DNA from: Oleispirillum naphthae
GTDB lineage: Bacteria; Pseudomonadota; Alphaproteobacteria; Rhodospirillales; Rhodospirillaceae
Reading direction: 5' to 3'
DNA: 64,000 nucleotides
NCBI GenBank assembly: GCA_027864655.1
Contig: JAQAZG010000014.1
Coordinates: forward strand, 1-64,000
Shown here: positions 54,959 to 64,000 of the stretch, in pieces
How positions within the stretch are numbered: the first letter of the stretch is position 1
Layout of the letters: the number at the start of each line of letters is the position of its first letter
Program-made: the position numbers and the translations under genes
The notes under the pieces: model-generated
Databases searched by the model: none
What the model saw: the letters and a program-made list of their open reading frames with translations, nothing else
Told to the model about the DNA's origin: nothing

Positions 54959-56905
54959 TCAGCGGCGCAGCAGGCGCAACGCGTTGGCGGTGACCAGCAC
55001 CGTCGCCCCGGTATCCGCCAGCACCGCGGGCCACAGCCCGGTGATGCCGAGCACCGTGGTGACCAGGAAGGCGAGCTTCAGCCCGATGGCGAGCGCGACG
55101 TTCTGGCGGATCGTCGCCATGGCGCGGCGCGCCAGCAGGATCATCGCCGCGACGTCGCCGACATGGCCGTGCAGGCTGGCCGCATCCGCGGTCTCCAGCG
55201 CCACGTCGGTGCCGCCGCCGAAGGCGATGCCGACGTCGGCGGCGGCGAGCGCCGGGGCATCGTTGATGCCGTCGCCCACCTTGACCACGTGCGCGCCCTG
55301 CGCCTGCATCTCGCGCACCGCCGCCAGCTTGTCCTCCGGCAGCAGCCCGGCGCGCGCCTCGATGCCGAGACTGTCCGCCAGCGCCGCGGCGGCGGCGGGC
55401 ACGTCGCCGGTGAGCATCACCACCCGCGCGCCGATCGCCTTGAGCGCCGCCACGCCCGCGGCGGCGTCCTCGCGCGCCTCGTCCGCCGCGGCGATCAGGC
55501 CGAGGATGTCTCCGCCCTTGCGCACCAGCGAGACGGTGCGCCCGCCTTCCGCCAGGGTCTGCGCGGCCGCGGGCGCATCGGCCCCCGGCGCGCCGAAGAA
55601 CGCCTCCACCCCGTCCACGCGGCCGGAAACGCCGCGCCCCGGCAGCGCGGCGAGGTCCGCCACCGCGGCGGGAGCCACGCCCTCCGCCGCCGCGGCGGCC
55701 AGCACCGCGCGCGCCATCGGATGGGTGGAGCCGAGCGACAGCCCGGCGGCGAGCGCCAGCACCTCCGCCCGGCTGCCCGCAAGCGCCGCCACCTCGGCGA
55801 CGGCGGGACGGCCGCGGGTGAGGGTGCCGGTCTTGTCGAAGGCCACCGCATCGGCGCGGGCGAGGCTTTCCAGCACCGCGCCGCCCTTGATCAGCAGGCC
55901 GCGCCCCGCCCCGGAGGCGAGCGCCGCGGCGAGCGCCGCGGGGGTGGAGATCACCAGCGCGCACGGGCAGCCGATGAGCAGCACCGCAAGCCCGCGGTAG
56001 ATCCAGGTGGTCCAGTCCGCCCCGGCGAGAAGCGGCGGCAGCACCGCCACCGCCGCGCCGGCAGCGACGACGCAGGGGGTATAGACGCGGGCGAAGCGCT
56101 CGACGATGCGCTGCACCGGGGCCTTGCGCGCCTGCGCCTCGCGCACCAGGCGCACCACCCGCGCGATGGCGTTGTCGGAGGCATCGGCGGTGACGCGCAG
56201 GCGCAGCACCCCCTCGCCGTTCACCGTGCCCGCATAGACCGCATCGCCCGGGCCTTTCGGCTTGGGGCGGGATTCGCCGGTGAGCGGGGATTCGTCCACG
56301 CCGCTCATGCCGTCGATCACCTCGCCGTCGGCGGCGATGCGTTCCCCCGCTCCGGCGACGATCACCTGCCCCGGCGTCAGGGAGGCGGCGGCGACGCTGC
56401 GGGTGCCGCCCTCCTCTTCCAGCAGCGCGGTCTGCGGCACCAGCGCCACCAGGCGTTCGATCCCCGCCTGGGCGCGCCCCGCCGCAAGGCTTTCGAGAAT
56501 CTCGCCGACGAGGAACAGCAGCACCACGGTCGCCGCCTCGCCCACCGCGCCGATCGCCACCGCGCCCACCGCCGAGATGGTCATCAGCATTTCGATGGAG
56601 AACGGATTGCCGCGCCGCAGTTCGGCCAGAACGCGGCGCAGCACCGGGTAGAGTCCCACCGCCATCGCCGCGACGAAGGGCCAGCCGCCCGCCGCGGGCC
56701 ACAGCCGCCCCGCCACCGCCGCGGCCTGTAGCGCCGCCGCATAGACCACCGCCTCGCGCAACGTGCCCTCGCGCCACAGGGCGGCAAGCGTGCCGCTGCC
56801 GCCGTGGCCGTGATCGTGGCCGTGGTCGTGTCCGTCCTCGGGGCCGCCGCAGCAGACATCCTCGTCGCGGGTGGGGCCGTACCCCTGGCAGCACAGGCAA
56901 GACAT
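54959..56905 (-). CDS. Heavy-metal-translocating P-type ATPase (Zn/Cd/Pb type)
   Basis: Exports Zn, Cd or Pb from the cytoplasm using ATP; 648 residues. Visible are the A-domain PLTGESRPKPKG, the metal-channel motif CPC in LLIGCPCALVISTP, the phosphorylation site Asp357 in DKTGTLT, the HP motif in GSTHPMARAV, and GDGINDAPALAAADVGIA. CPC and the ending with AIGLKLAFLV suggest the ZntA/CadA group. It lacks the usual N-terminal HMA domain; instead the first 40 residues hold CLCC, CC and an HDHGHDHGHGG metal-binding stretch. Divergent from its MerR-type regulator. Confidence 0.93.
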   Translation of the reverse strand: MSCLCCQGYGPTRDEDVCCGGPEDGHDHGHDHGHGGSGTLAALWREGTLREAVVYAAALQAAAVAGRLWPAAGGWPFVAAMAVGLYPVLRRVLAELRRGNPFSIEMLMTISAVGAVAIGAVGEAATVVLLFLVGEILESLAAGRAQAGIERLVALVPQTALLEEEGGTRSVAAASLTPGQVIVAGAGERIAADGEVIDGMSGVDESPLTGESRPKPKGPGDAVYAGTVNGEGVLRLRVTADASDNAIARVVRLVREAQARKAPVQRIVERFARVYTPCVVAAGAAVAVLPPLLAGADWTTWIYRGLAVLLIGCPCALVISTPAALAAALASGAGRGLLIKGGAVLESLARADAVAFDKTGTLTRGRPAVAEVAALAGSRAEVLALAAGLSLGSTHPMARAVLAAAAAEGVAPAAVADLAALPGRGVSGRVDGVEAFFGAPGADAPAAAQTLAEGGRTVSLVRKGGDILGLIAAADEAREDAAAGVAALKAIGARVVMLTGDVPAAAAALADSLGIEARAGLLPEDKLAAVREMQAQGAHVVKVGDGINDAPALAAADVGIAFGGGTDVALETADAASLHGHVGDVAAMILLARRAMATIRQNVALAIGLKLAFLVTTVLGITGLWPAVLADTGATVLVTANALRLLRR

Positions 56906-56938
56906 GGCGAAATCCCTCGCATATTCCTATCTCTGTTC

Positions 56939-56969
56939 AAACTACGATCTCTAGCGGCTGGAGATGCAA
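56939..56969 (-). promoter_or_regulatory. MerR-type promoter and operator of the metal ATPase
   Basis: On the minus strand TTGCAT (-35) and TAGTTT (-10) are separated by 19 bases, the elongated spacing of MerR-family promoters. The 19-bp near-palindrome ATCTCTAGC-G-GCTGGAGAT (56947-56965, one mismatch) lies mainly within the spacer. This is the expected place for activation by DNA distortion when the regulator binds metal. Confidence 0.8.
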
Positions 56970-56984
56970 GAGGAGATTTCGCAC

Positions 56985-57407
56985 ATGGATCTGGTGCCGA
57001 TCGGCTGGCTGGCGAAGGAAAGCGGGGTGAAGATCCCGACCATCCGCTATTACGAGGAGATCGGCCTGCTGCCGCCGCCCGCGCGCAGCGAAGGCAACCG
57101 CCGCCTCTATCCGCGCGAGACGGCGCGGCGGCTGCGCTTCATCCGGCATGCGCGGCAGCTCGGCTTCGAGATCGGGGACATCCGCCGCCTCGCCGCCCTG
57201 GCGGGGGATCCGGGCAACCCCTGCGGCGAGGCGCATTCCATCGCCTGCGCGCGGCTGAACGACATCGAGGACAAGATCGCCCAGCTGGCGGCGCAGCGCG
57301 AGGAACTGCTGCGGATGATCGGGCAGTGCCCGCACGGCTGCGTCGGCGACTGCGGCGTCATCGAGATCCTCGACGATCACGCAAAATGCCTGCACGACTC
57401 CCATTGA
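56985..57407 (+). CDS. MerR-family heavy-metal regulator (ZntR/CadR-like)
   Basis: A 140-residue metal sensor: winged helix (IGWLAKESGVKIPTIRYYEE, then GLLPPPARSEGNRRLY, about 4-70), long dimer helix (about 80-115) and a metal-binding end with CPHGCVGDCG and CLHDSH. Cysteines also precede the dimer helix (NPCGEAHSIACARL). ATG 56985 has AGGAG at good distance; ATG 56964 would add seven residues and overlap the operator. It should activate the divergent metal ATPase. Confidence 0.92.
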   Translation: MDLVPIGWLAKESGVKIPTIRYYEEIGLLPPPARSEGNRRLYPRETARRLRFIRHARQLGFEIGDIRRLAALAGDPGNPCGEAHSIACARLNDIEDKIAQLAAQREELLRMIGQCPHGCVGDCGVIEILDDHAKCLHDSH

Positions 57408-57472
57408 CCTTCACAACGCGCGCCGGTTGCATGATATCCTGAAGGACGCGCCAACAAGCACGGACCCCCGCC

Positions 57473-58648
57473 TTGACGCACACCGACCGCCTCCTGCTGA
57501 TCGACGACGAACCCAACGTTCTGGAAGGGCTGCGCCGCATGCTCGGGCAGCACTATGCGCTCAGCTTCGCCTGCGGCGGCGAGGAGGCGCTGCGCCTGCT
57601 GGAGACCGAAGGCCCCTTCGCCGCGGCGGTCTGCGACTTGCGCATGCCGGGGATGCACGGCCTCGACGTGTTGCGCGAGATGCGTCTGCGCGCCCCCGCC
57701 ACGGTGCGCCTGGTGCTCTCCGGCACCGCCGACCTCGACGCGGCGATAACCGCGGTGAACGACGGCGAGGTTTTCCGCTTCCATACCAAGCCGGTGCCCA
57801 CCGACGTTCTGCTCGCCTCCATCGCCGCGGCGGTCGAGCACCACCACCACAACGCGACCCCGGCGGCCGTGCCGAAAGTGGCGGAAGATTTCGCCCGCGC
57901 TCTGGCCGCGGGGGAGATGCGCCTCTACGTGCAGCCGCAATACGACATCACCCGCGACCGCGTACACGGCGCCGAGGCGCTGGTGCGCTGGCAGCACCCG
58001 GCGCGCGGCCTGCTGCCGCCCGGCGCGTTTCTCGCCGAGGCGGAGGCGGCGGACGCCATTCCGGCCTTGACCTCCTGGATGCTCACCGCCGCCTGCACGG
58101 CGGCGGCGGCGTGGCGGCGCGAGCTTTGCCCGGATATCACCATCGCCGTCAACATCACCGCCAACGACCTTGCCGATACGGATTTTCCGGCGCGCGTGCG
58201 CGCCGCGCTCGCCGCGGCGGCGCTGCCCGCCGCAGCGCTGGAACTGGAACTGGTGGAGGGGGCGGCGCTCGATGCCGAAACCGTGCCGCGCGGCGCGCTC
58301 GCCGCGCTGACCGCCATCGGCGTGACGCTCAGCCTCGACGACTTCGGCACCGGCTATTCCGCCTTCGGCCAGTTGCGCCGCCTGCCGGTGAAGAAGCTGA
58401 AGATCGACCGCATCTTCGTCGCCGATGCCGCCACCGACGCCAGCGCCCTGCGCATCGTCGAGGCGATCGTCTCGCTGGGGAAGGACCTCGACCTCTCGGT
58501 GATCGCGGAAGGCGTGGAAACCCCGGAGCAATCCGAGGCGCTGCAACGCGCCGGCTGCAAGATGGTGCAGGGCTTCCTCATCGCCCGTCCGATGCCGGCC
58601 GAGGACTTCCCGGCCTGGTACGAAGCCGACATCGCCCGCCGCGCCTAA
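57473..58648 (+). CDS. Response regulator with EAL output (c-di-GMP phosphodiesterase)
   Basis: A 391-residue REC-EAL protein. Receiver about 6-122 with phospho-acceptor Asp55 ([11 protein letters not shown]) and Lys of FHTKPVP; EAL about 140-385 with [56 protein letters not shown] and VQGFLI, all consistent with an active phosphodiesterase. Start is a TTG at 57473 ([15 protein letters not shown]). Its 3' end overlaps the convergent kinase gene by 4 bases. Likely partners are the kinases at 58645-64000. Confidence 0.9.
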   Translation: MTHTDRLLLIDDEPNVLEGLRRMLGQHYALSFACGGEEALRLLETEGPFAAAVCDLRMPGMHGLDVLREMRLRAPATVRLVLSGTADLDAAITAVNDGEVFRFHTKPVPTDVLLASIAAAVEHHHHNATPAAVPKVAEDFARALAAGEMRLYVQPQYDITRDRVHGAEALVRWQHPARGLLPPGAFLAEAEAADAIPALTSWMLTAACTAAAAWRRELCPDITIAVNITANDLADTDFPARVRAALAAAALPAAALELELVEGAALDAETVPRGALAALTAIGVTLSLDDFGTGYSAFGQLRRLPVKKLKIDRIFVADAATDASALRIVEAIVSLGKDLDLSVIAEGVETPEQSEALQRAGCKMVQGFLIARPMPAEDFPAWYEADIARRA

Positions 58649-60285
58649 ACGGATTTCGCCTCCATCGGCAGCCTCACCACGAAACAGGCCCCCCGCCCGG
58701 CCGCGCCGGGGACGAGGGACAGGCTGCCGCCATGACGCCGCGTCACCACGTCGAAGCTGATCGCAAGGCCCTGCCCGGTGCCCTTGCCCGCCGGTTTGGT
58801 GGTGAAGAACGGGTCGAATATCCTGCCGCAGATTTCCGGGGGCACCCCCGGCCCATCGTCGGATACGCGGATTTCCGCCATGTCGCCGTCGCGCCGGGTG
58901 GAAACCGTGATCAGCCCCAGGCCGGAGCGTCCCTCCGCTTCGATCGCCTGCGCCGCATTGACGATCAGATTCAGCAGCACCTGGCTGATATCGACGGCGT
59001 GGCAGGGCACGTTGATCGGCCCTTCGGCCAGATCGGCGTCGAGCCTGGCGACGTGCTTCCAGATATTGGTGGTGACGAGACAGGTGTTCTCGACCAGATG
59101 GTTGAGGTCGGCCAGGGACTTGCTCTGGCCGCCGGGGTGCGAGAATTCCCGCATCGACTGCACGATGTGGGAAACATGGGCGACGCCGTCACGGGATTGA
59201 CCGATCGCGGCGGGCAGTTCCTCCATCAGGAACGCGGCGTTGCCCTCGTCCAGCAGGCGCTGCGCCTCGGCCCTGGGAATGCCGCGCTCCGCATCGGCGG
59301 CGGCCGCAGCGCCGCGCAAACCATCCAGAATGCGCACCACATCGGCGAGGGAATCCTCGATGAAACTCAAATTGTCGCCGATGTATTGGATCGGCGTGTT
59401 GATCTCGTGCGCAATGCCCGCCGCCAGGGTCCCCAGCGCTTCCATCTTCGATGCCTGATAGAGCTGGCTTTCCAGCTGGCGGCGCTGGGTGTTGTCGGAA
59501 AACACCAGCACCGCGCCGACCAGCCGGTCTTCGCGGAACATCGGCGAGATCGTGTAATCGACGGGGAATATCTCGCCGGTGCGGCGGCGGAACATGCCGT
59601 CGATCACCCGTTGCGGACGGCCCTCCCGGATCTTCAGGGCGACGCTGCAAGCGTGGTCGCCCTCTTCCATATCCACCCCGGCCGGATCGACATACGCGCA
59701 CAGGCAGCATCCCTGGAGGGATTCCGCCGTACCGGCCCCCAGCATCCGCGCCGCCGCGGGGTTCGCCAGGGTGCAGCGGCACTCCATGTCGGCGGCGATG
59801 ATTCCCTCATCGGTGGCCTCCAGCAACAGGCGCAGGCTCTCTTCCCGCTCGCGCAGGGCGGATTCGGCCCGCTTGCCCGGGGTGATGTCCAGCATCACCC
59901 CGATCATGCCGCGCAGGTTGCCCGCCTTCGAGCGGAACAGCGCCTTGTGGAAACTGATGTCGCGGATGCTGCCGTCGGCATAGCGCATCTGGGTTTCGTA
60001 GATCTGGGTGCCGCCCTGCGCCAACAGATCGCGGTCGGCGCGGTCATAGGTTTCGGCCAAGTGGCGCGGCGCGATATCGTAGACCGTCTTGCCGACGACG
60101 TCTTCCGCCGGACGCCCCAGGTACGCGGCGAAAGCCGCGTTGCAGGCACGGTAGACCAGGTCCTCGTCCTTGAAGAACACCGGCGCGGGAATGGCTTCCA
60201 TCACCGCGCGAAGAACGTCGAGAACGTCATCGCCGGGGCCGGGCGCGGTGGACGCGGAACGGGAGGAGGGGGCGGCGGTTCCCAT
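58645..60285 (-). CDS. PAS-PAS sensor histidine kinase
   Basis: A 546-residue soluble kinase without membrane helices: PAS about 22-138, PAS about 150-270, phospho-acceptor His293 ([20 protein letters not shown]), a long helical insert, then the ATPase domain with [34 protein letters not shown] and GTGQGLAIS. The second PAS contains a cysteine cluster (LQGCCLCAY). It begins three bases after the REC-HD gene and belongs to the same minus-strand operon. It is a paralogue of the kinase at the window end. Confidence 0.92.
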   Translation of the reverse strand: MGTAAPSSRSASTAPGPGDDVLDVLRAVMEAIPAPVFFKDEDLVYRACNAAFAAYLGRPAEDVVGKTVYDIAPRHLAETYDRADRDLLAQGGTQIYETQMRYADGSIRDISFHKALFRSKAGNLRGMIGVMLDITPGKRAESALREREESLRLLLEATDEGIIAADMECRCTLANPAAARMLGAGTAESLQGCCLCAYVDPAGVDMEEGDHACSVALKIREGRPQRVIDGMFRRRTGEIFPVDYTISPMFREDRLVGAVLVFSDNTQRRQLESQLYQASKMEALGTLAAGIAHEINTPIQYIGDNLSFIEDSLADVVRILDGLRGAAAAADAERGIPRAEAQRLLDEGNAAFLMEELPAAIGQSRDGVAHVSHIVQSMREFSHPGGQSKSLADLNHLVENTCLVTTNIWKHVARLDADLAEGPINVPCHAVDISQVLLNLIVNAAQAIEAEGRSGLGLITVSTRRDGDMAEIRVSDDGPGVPPEICGRIFDPFFTTKPAGKGTGQGLAISFDVVTRRHGGSLSLVPGAAGRGACFVVRLPMEAKSV

Positions 60286-60288
60286 CTT

Positions 60289-61452
60289 TCATACCGGTCC
60301 GTCGTCGTCGAACACCGCGATGGAATCCGTAATGCGCTTCACCCGCGCGAGGTTGCGCAGGCTTTCCACATGCGCCTCGGAAATCTGCACCAGGGCGGAG
60401 AGGACGAGGCGGCCGTCGAGGGTCGTCACGTCGGCGGCGAGCACCATCTCGGGCAGCAGCAGGGCGGTGGCGAGGGTCTTCACCGGGCGGGCGCCGTGGG
60501 CGTGGTCGGTGCTCACCTCGAGCACGCCGCGCACCCGCTCGAACAGCGCGGGGTCGAACTGCGAAGCGCGCAGGCCCAGGGTCTCGAAATCGGCGCGCGT
60601 CGGCGAAACCCCGGCGGCGACGTTGGACAGCTCGGTGAGAATCTTCAGCACCCGCGCGTCCAGCGGAATGTCGGAGCCCTTCGGCCCGTCCTCGGGGAAG
60701 CCCGAACCGTCGAAGCCGCGGTGCTGCAAGCCGACCACCTTCGCCACCCCGGCGAGGCGCGGAATGTGCGCGATGACGGTCTTCGCCGCCCCGGGGCTGT
60801 GGTCGAGCATCCGGCGCTCGACGGCGGAGAGCGGCTGTTTGGCGTGCAGCTTGGCGATCACCTCCGGCGGCACCGAGAGCAGGCCCACCGGCCCCAGCAT
60901 CGCCGCGATCTCGATCTGCCAGCGTTGCGGCAGGTTGAGCGCGGCGGCCACCTTGCGCGCCCAGCCGCGGATGCGCGTGGCGCGGCCGAAGGCGAGCGGC
61001 GAGGCCATCGCCAGCATGTCGATCAGCACCTTGACGCTGCCCGCGAGCGTCTTTTCCAGAAGCTCGCGCTCCGCCATCACCAGGCGGTACTGTTCCAGCG
61101 CCGCGCCGAGCCCCGCCTCCATCAGCTCCGGCGGGCACGGCTTGGTGAGGAAGCGGAAGATGCTGCCGTCGTTGATCGCGTCGATGGCGGTCTGCATGTC
61201 GGCGTTGCCGGTGAGCATCAGGCGCACCGTGTCGGGCGCGGCCTCCTTGATCTTCGCCAGGGTGGCGACGCCGTTCATCCCGCCCATGCGCATGTCGCAC
61301 ACCACCACCGCGGGCGCGGGGCCCGCGGCGATGCGTTCCAGGGCCTCCTCGCCGCTGGTGGCGGTCTCCAGGTTGAACTTGCCGCGGTACTGCCGCTTCA
61401 TCGAGGAGAGCAGGTTGACGTCGTCGTCGATGAGGAGAATGGTCTCGTTCAT
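60289..61452 (-). CDS. Response regulator with degenerate HD-GYP-like output
   Basis: A 387-residue protein: receiver about 3-120 with Asp53 (VVCDMRMGGMNG), then an HD-GYP-like domain (about 145-330). The fold markers VPPEVIAKLHAKQPLSAVER and HRGFDGSGFPEDGPKGSDIP are present, but the HD pair itself is replaced (AAMLGPVGLLSVPPE instead of LHDIGK-type), and GYP reads GFP. Hydrolysis of c-di-GMP is therefore unlikely; a binding or scaffold role is possible. Starts within the end of the REC-HDOD gene (ATGA). Confidence 0.88.
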   Translation of the reverse strand: MNETILLIDDDVNLLSSMKRQYRGKFNLETATSGEEALERIAAGPAPAVVVCDMRMGGMNGVATLAKIKEAAPDTVRLMLTGNADMQTAIDAINDGSIFRFLTKPCPPELMEAGLGAALEQYRLVMAERELLEKTLAGSVKVLIDMLAMASPLAFGRATRIRGWARKVAAALNLPQRWQIEIAAMLGPVGLLSVPPEVIAKLHAKQPLSAVERRMLDHSPGAAKTVIAHIPRLAGVAKVVGLQHRGFDGSGFPEDGPKGSDIPLDARVLKILTELSNVAAGVSPTRADFETLGLRASQFDPALFERVRGVLEVSTDHAHGARPVKTLATALLLPEMVLAADVTTLDGRLVLSALVQISEAHVESLRNLARVKRITDSIAVFDDDGPV

Positions 61453-62657
61453 TTCGACGGCCCCGCATCCTGTTCGACGATCTCGGCCATCCACTTCTTC
61501 ACCTTCGCCTCCATGCCGAGGCGGCGCACGTAGTCCACGTCGAGGTTCACCGGGCGCAGGAGGCGCCTGCCCAACGGCCAGCGCGGCCCGAACGCCCGGG
61601 CGAGGTGGACGCAGGTGAGCGCCGAGCGGTCGGCGTGGACGCAGACCGAGGGCCTGTTCTGGTAGAGCACCGCCTCGATGATCGCGTCGTTGAAGCCCCA
61701 GAGTCCGAGGAGATAGCCGCCGAGGTCCGCCTGCGAGGCGCCGAACATCTCCTTCTCCAGCGCGCTGAGGTCGCCGCCCTGCTCGGCGCGGGCGAGCACC
61801 GCGCGCGCCTTCGCCGGTTCGGCGTCGAGGAACACCAGGGTGCCGATCGCCGACAGCATGCCGGCGCAGAACGCCTGGTCGCGCATCCCCTCGACCAGCC
61901 CCTCCTCGCGGGCGAAGCGCCGCGCCAGGCCGCCGACGGCGAGGCCGTAATCGTCGAGGTCGCGGATCAGCGCCGACATCTCGGGCGAGGTGTCGAACTG
62001 CCGGAAGATTCCCACCGAGAGCACCAGGGCGCGCACCGTCTCCAACCCCAGCAGGCGCACCGCCTGGAACACGTCGTGCACCGGCGAACCGAGGGAGAAA
62101 TAGGCGGAATTGGTGATCCGCAGAACCTCGGCGGTCATCGCCACGTCGGCGGAGATCATCTCGGCGATGGTGCGCATCGACGAGGCCTCCCTGCGCATCT
62201 CCCCGGTGAGGCGGACGTAGAGGTCCGGCGGCGAGGGCAGGTTGTGCAGGCTGGCCGCCAGGGTGCGCAAGGGCTCGCTGCGCAGCACGCCGCGCAGCGC
62301 CAGGGTGCGGTCGAGCAGGGCGACGATGTCCTCGGTGTTGCACGGCTTGGCGAGGTACTGATGGGTCGGGCCGATGGTGCGCAGCACGCTCTTTTCCTCG
62401 GTATAGCCCGAGAGCACCACCCGCACCGTGCCGGGATAGCGCTTTTCCACTTCGGAGAGCAGGGACGCGCCGTCCAGCTCCGGCATGCGCATGTCGGAGA
62501 CCACCACGTCGAAGCCCTTTTCCTCCAGCAGCCGCAGCGCATCGAGGGGACTGTCCATGAAGGTGATGTCCCAGTCCTCGCGGTGCTTGTGCAGGATGCG
62601 GCGCAGGCCGCGCAGCAGGTTGACGTCGTCATCGACGAACAGGATCGAAAGCTTCAT
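61449..62657 (-). CDS. Response regulator with HDOD output domain
   Basis: A 402-residue protein: receiver about 3-120 (Asp55 in VVVSDMRMPELDG) and an HDOD domain (about 130-330: NLPSPPDLYVRLTGEMRREA, ITNSAYFSLGSPVHDVFQAV, RLLGLETVRALVLSVGIF). HDOD domains are catalytically inactive HD relatives that act in signalling hubs. ATG 62657 follows AAGGAG. Both ends overlap neighbouring genes by 4 bases. Confidence 0.92.
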   Translation of the reverse strand: MKLSILFVDDDVNLLRGLRRILHKHREDWDITFMDSPLDALRLLEEKGFDVVVSDMRMPELDGASLLSEVEKRYPGTVRVVLSGYTEEKSVLRTIGPTHQYLAKPCNTEDIVALLDRTLALRGVLRSEPLRTLAASLHNLPSPPDLYVRLTGEMRREASSMRTIAEMISADVAMTAEVLRITNSAYFSLGSPVHDVFQAVRLLGLETVRALVLSVGIFRQFDTSPEMSALIRDLDDYGLAVGGLARRFAREEGLVEGMRDQAFCAGMLSAIGTLVFLDAEPAKARAVLARAEQGGDLSALEKEMFGASQADLGGYLLGLWGFNDAIIEAVLYQNRPSVCVHADRSALTCVHLARAFGPRWPLGRRLLRPVNLDVDYVRRLGMEAKVKKWMAEIVEQDAGPSK

Positions 62658-64000
62658 GCGGTTTCTCCTTGCTTCTCCGGTCCGTCCCCTTCCGCGCCGA
62701 TCGGCAGGCGCACCACGAAGGTCGCGCCGCCGCCCGGCGTATCCTCGACGGTCAGGCTGCCGCCGTGCTTGTTCACCACCACGTCCATCGAGATCGCCAG
62801 CCCCTGCCCGGTGCCCTTGCCCACCGGCTTGGTGGTGAAGAACGGGTCGAACACCCGCTCGCGCAGGGAATCCGGAATGCCGGGGCCGTCGTCGGCGATG
62901 CGGATCTCGGCGAAGCCGCCGTCGCGCCGCGTGCCGATGCGGATCAGCCCCTTCTTCTCCCGCCCCTCCAGCGCCTGCGAGGCGTTGACGATCAGGTTCA
63001 ACAATACCTGATTGATGTCGGCGGGGAAGCACAGGATGGCGGGAAGGTCGGGATCGAGGTCCTTCTCCACCGCCGCGGTGTGCTTCCACTCGTTGGTGGT
63101 GACGATGAGGGTGCTTTCGAGCGCGCGGTTGAGGTCGGTCATCACCTTGGCGCTGCTGCCGGGGTGGGAGAACTCCTTCATCGAGCGGACGATCTTCGCC
63201 ACGTGTTCGACGCCGTCCAGCGACTGGCGCACCGCGGCGGGCAGCTCTTCCATCAGGTAGGGGATATCGGCCTTCTCCACCGCCGCCTCGACGCGCTCGG
63301 CAAGGCCGGGCACGCCGGCGGCGAGGCCGCGGATTTCCTTGCAGGTTCCGGCGACGGTGGCCATCGCGCCGTCGAAGAAGCGCAGGTTGTCGCCGATGTA
63401 CTGGATCGGCGTGTTGATCTCGTGCGCGATGCCCGCGGCGAGCTGGCCGACGCTCGCCAGCCGCGAGGCCTGCATCGCCTCGCGCTGCGCCTCCTTCAAG
63501 GAATCGATGCTGCGGAACGACACGACCACGGCGCGCCCGCCGCCCTCCTCGGCCAGTACCGCGCAGGCGTAGGCGACGCTCATCCGCTTGCCGGCAGCGG
63601 GCAGCAGGATCTGCGCGTCGTCGTCCACCTGCACCGCGTTCTCGGCCAGCGCGCGGCCCGGCGGCCCGGCGCAGCAGGCAACCTCCGCGCCGTCCTCGAC
63701 GAAGCGCAGCACCGCATCGAGCCGGCGGCCGAGGAGGTCCGCAGTCTCCAGCGTGTGCGCCGCCGAGGGGTTGGCGAAGAGGATGGCGCCGTCCCCGTCC
63801 ACCAGCAGCACGCCTTCGAACAGGTTGGAGGTGATGCCCTCCAGGCGGCGGCGGTTCTCTTCCACCTCGCGTTCCGCGGCGGCGAGCGCGGTGACGTCGG
63901 CGGAAGCGCCGCGGTAGCCGAGGAAGGTCCCGTCCTCGGTGAAGAACGGCTTGCCGCTGGAACGGACGAACAGCTCCTTGCCGTCGGGCCGCGCCACCCG
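62654..64000 (-). CDS. PAS sensor histidine kinase (5' end outside the window)
   Basis: At least 447 residues are visible; the gene runs past the right edge, and the frame stays open there. Visible: end of one PAS/PAC domain (SGKPFFTEDGTFLGYRGASA), a second PAS, the phospho-acceptor region [20 protein letters not shown], and the ATPase domain with NLIVNASQALEGREKKG, ADDGPGIPDSLRERVFDPFF and GTGQGLAIS. Very similar in kinase part to the protein at 58645-60285. It heads, as far as can be seen, a four-gene overlapping operon. Confidence 0.9.
   Translation of the reverse strand, partial: RVARPDGKELFVRSSGKPFFTEDGTFLGYRGASADVTALAAAEREVEENRRRLEGITSNLFEGVLLVDGDGAILFANPSAAHTLETADLLGRRLDAVLRFVEDGAEVACCAGPPGRALAENAVQVDDDAQILLPAAGKRMSVAYACAVLAEEGGGRAVVVSFRSIDSLKEAQREAMQASRLASVGQLAAGIAHEINTPIQYIGDNLRFFDGAMATVAGTCKEIRGLAAGVPGLAERVEAAVEKADIPYLMEELPAAVRQSLDGVEHVAKIVRSMKEFSHPGSSAKVMTDLNRALESTLIVTTNEWKHTAAVEKDLDPDLPAILCFPADINQVLLNLIVNASQALEGREKKGLIRIGTRRDGGFAEIRIADDGPGIPDSLRERVFDPFFTTKPVGKGTGQGLAISMDVVVNKHGGSLTVEDTPGGGATFVVRLPIGAEGDGPEKQGETA

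Noticed and set aside
1..64000. tRNA, rRNA, CRISPR, insertion sequences, phage genes
   Set aside because: No cloverleaf-like sequence, regularly spaced direct repeats, transposase or integrase motifs were seen. The three intergenic repeats encode no protein and are reported as repeats only.

Overview
The window is high-GC, tightly packed bacterial chromosome. Gene families, codon use and regulatory sites suggest a free-living, probably diazotrophic alphaproteobacterium, most likely of the Rhodospirillales type; this is inference, since no rRNA or marker gene is present. Supporting clues are a cowN gene (CO protection of nitrogenase) with a sigma54-like promoter, an Anbu proteasome operon, four TRAP membrane modules, a B12-riboswitch-controlled TonB-linked uptake operon, and many c-di-GMP and two-component proteins. 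I saw no tRNA, rRNA, CRISPR array, insertion sequence or phage gene.

Layout. 1-44: 3' end of an unidentified gene. 259-3236 (minus): polar amino-acid ABC importer. 3433-4563: GMP reductase. 4712-7216: membrane GGDEF/EAL protein. 7411-9146: Lrp-type regulator divergent from alanine dehydrogenase. 9362-13066: rimO, OmpA-like lipoprotein, nudC, cowN. 13245-17206: four-gene Anbu operon (ATP-grasp, alpha-E, transglutaminase-like, Anbu). 17258-20157 (minus): TAXI-type TRAP transporter. 20479-23041: LpxR-like lipid A deacylase and a PAS-GGDEF cyclase. 23273-27194: LysR regulator divergent from beta-alanine transaminase and CoA-acylating semialdehyde dehydrogenase, a route from beta-alanine to acetyl-CoA. 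27385-33048: LysR regulator divergent from a DctPQM transporter plus a metal-dependent hydrolase. 33157-35028: SLC13-type permease. 35220-39069 (minus): PepSY protein and a TetR/HlyD/ABC-2 export operon. 39154-45370 (minus): ygiQ, cobalamin riboswitch, btuC-btuD-exbB-exbD-tonB. 45537-49753: RND efflux pair. 49993-54910: dctP followed by two nearly identical dctQM pairs. 54959-57407: heavy-metal P-type ATPase divergent from a MerR regulator. 57473-64000: REC-EAL protein facing an operon of two PAS histidine kinases, a REC-HDOD protein and a REC-HD protein with a degenerate HD site; the last kinase runs off the window.

The points most worth following up are these. (1) The tandem dctQM pair keeps one spacing from start codon to stop codon, is nearly identical over most of its length, and differs only in three short blocks at the end of dctM plus the first codons of dctQ; the flanks look unrelated. 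(2) A family of about 190-bp intergenic repeats appears three times, each time exactly at a convergent gene junction. (3) cowN carries a sigma54-type -24/-12 element. (4) Two competing inverted repeats lie inside the start of the TAXI TRAP gene. (5) The 3' signalling cluster includes a probably non-catalytic HD output domain. Function assignments rest on family motifs read by eye; no database search was possible.
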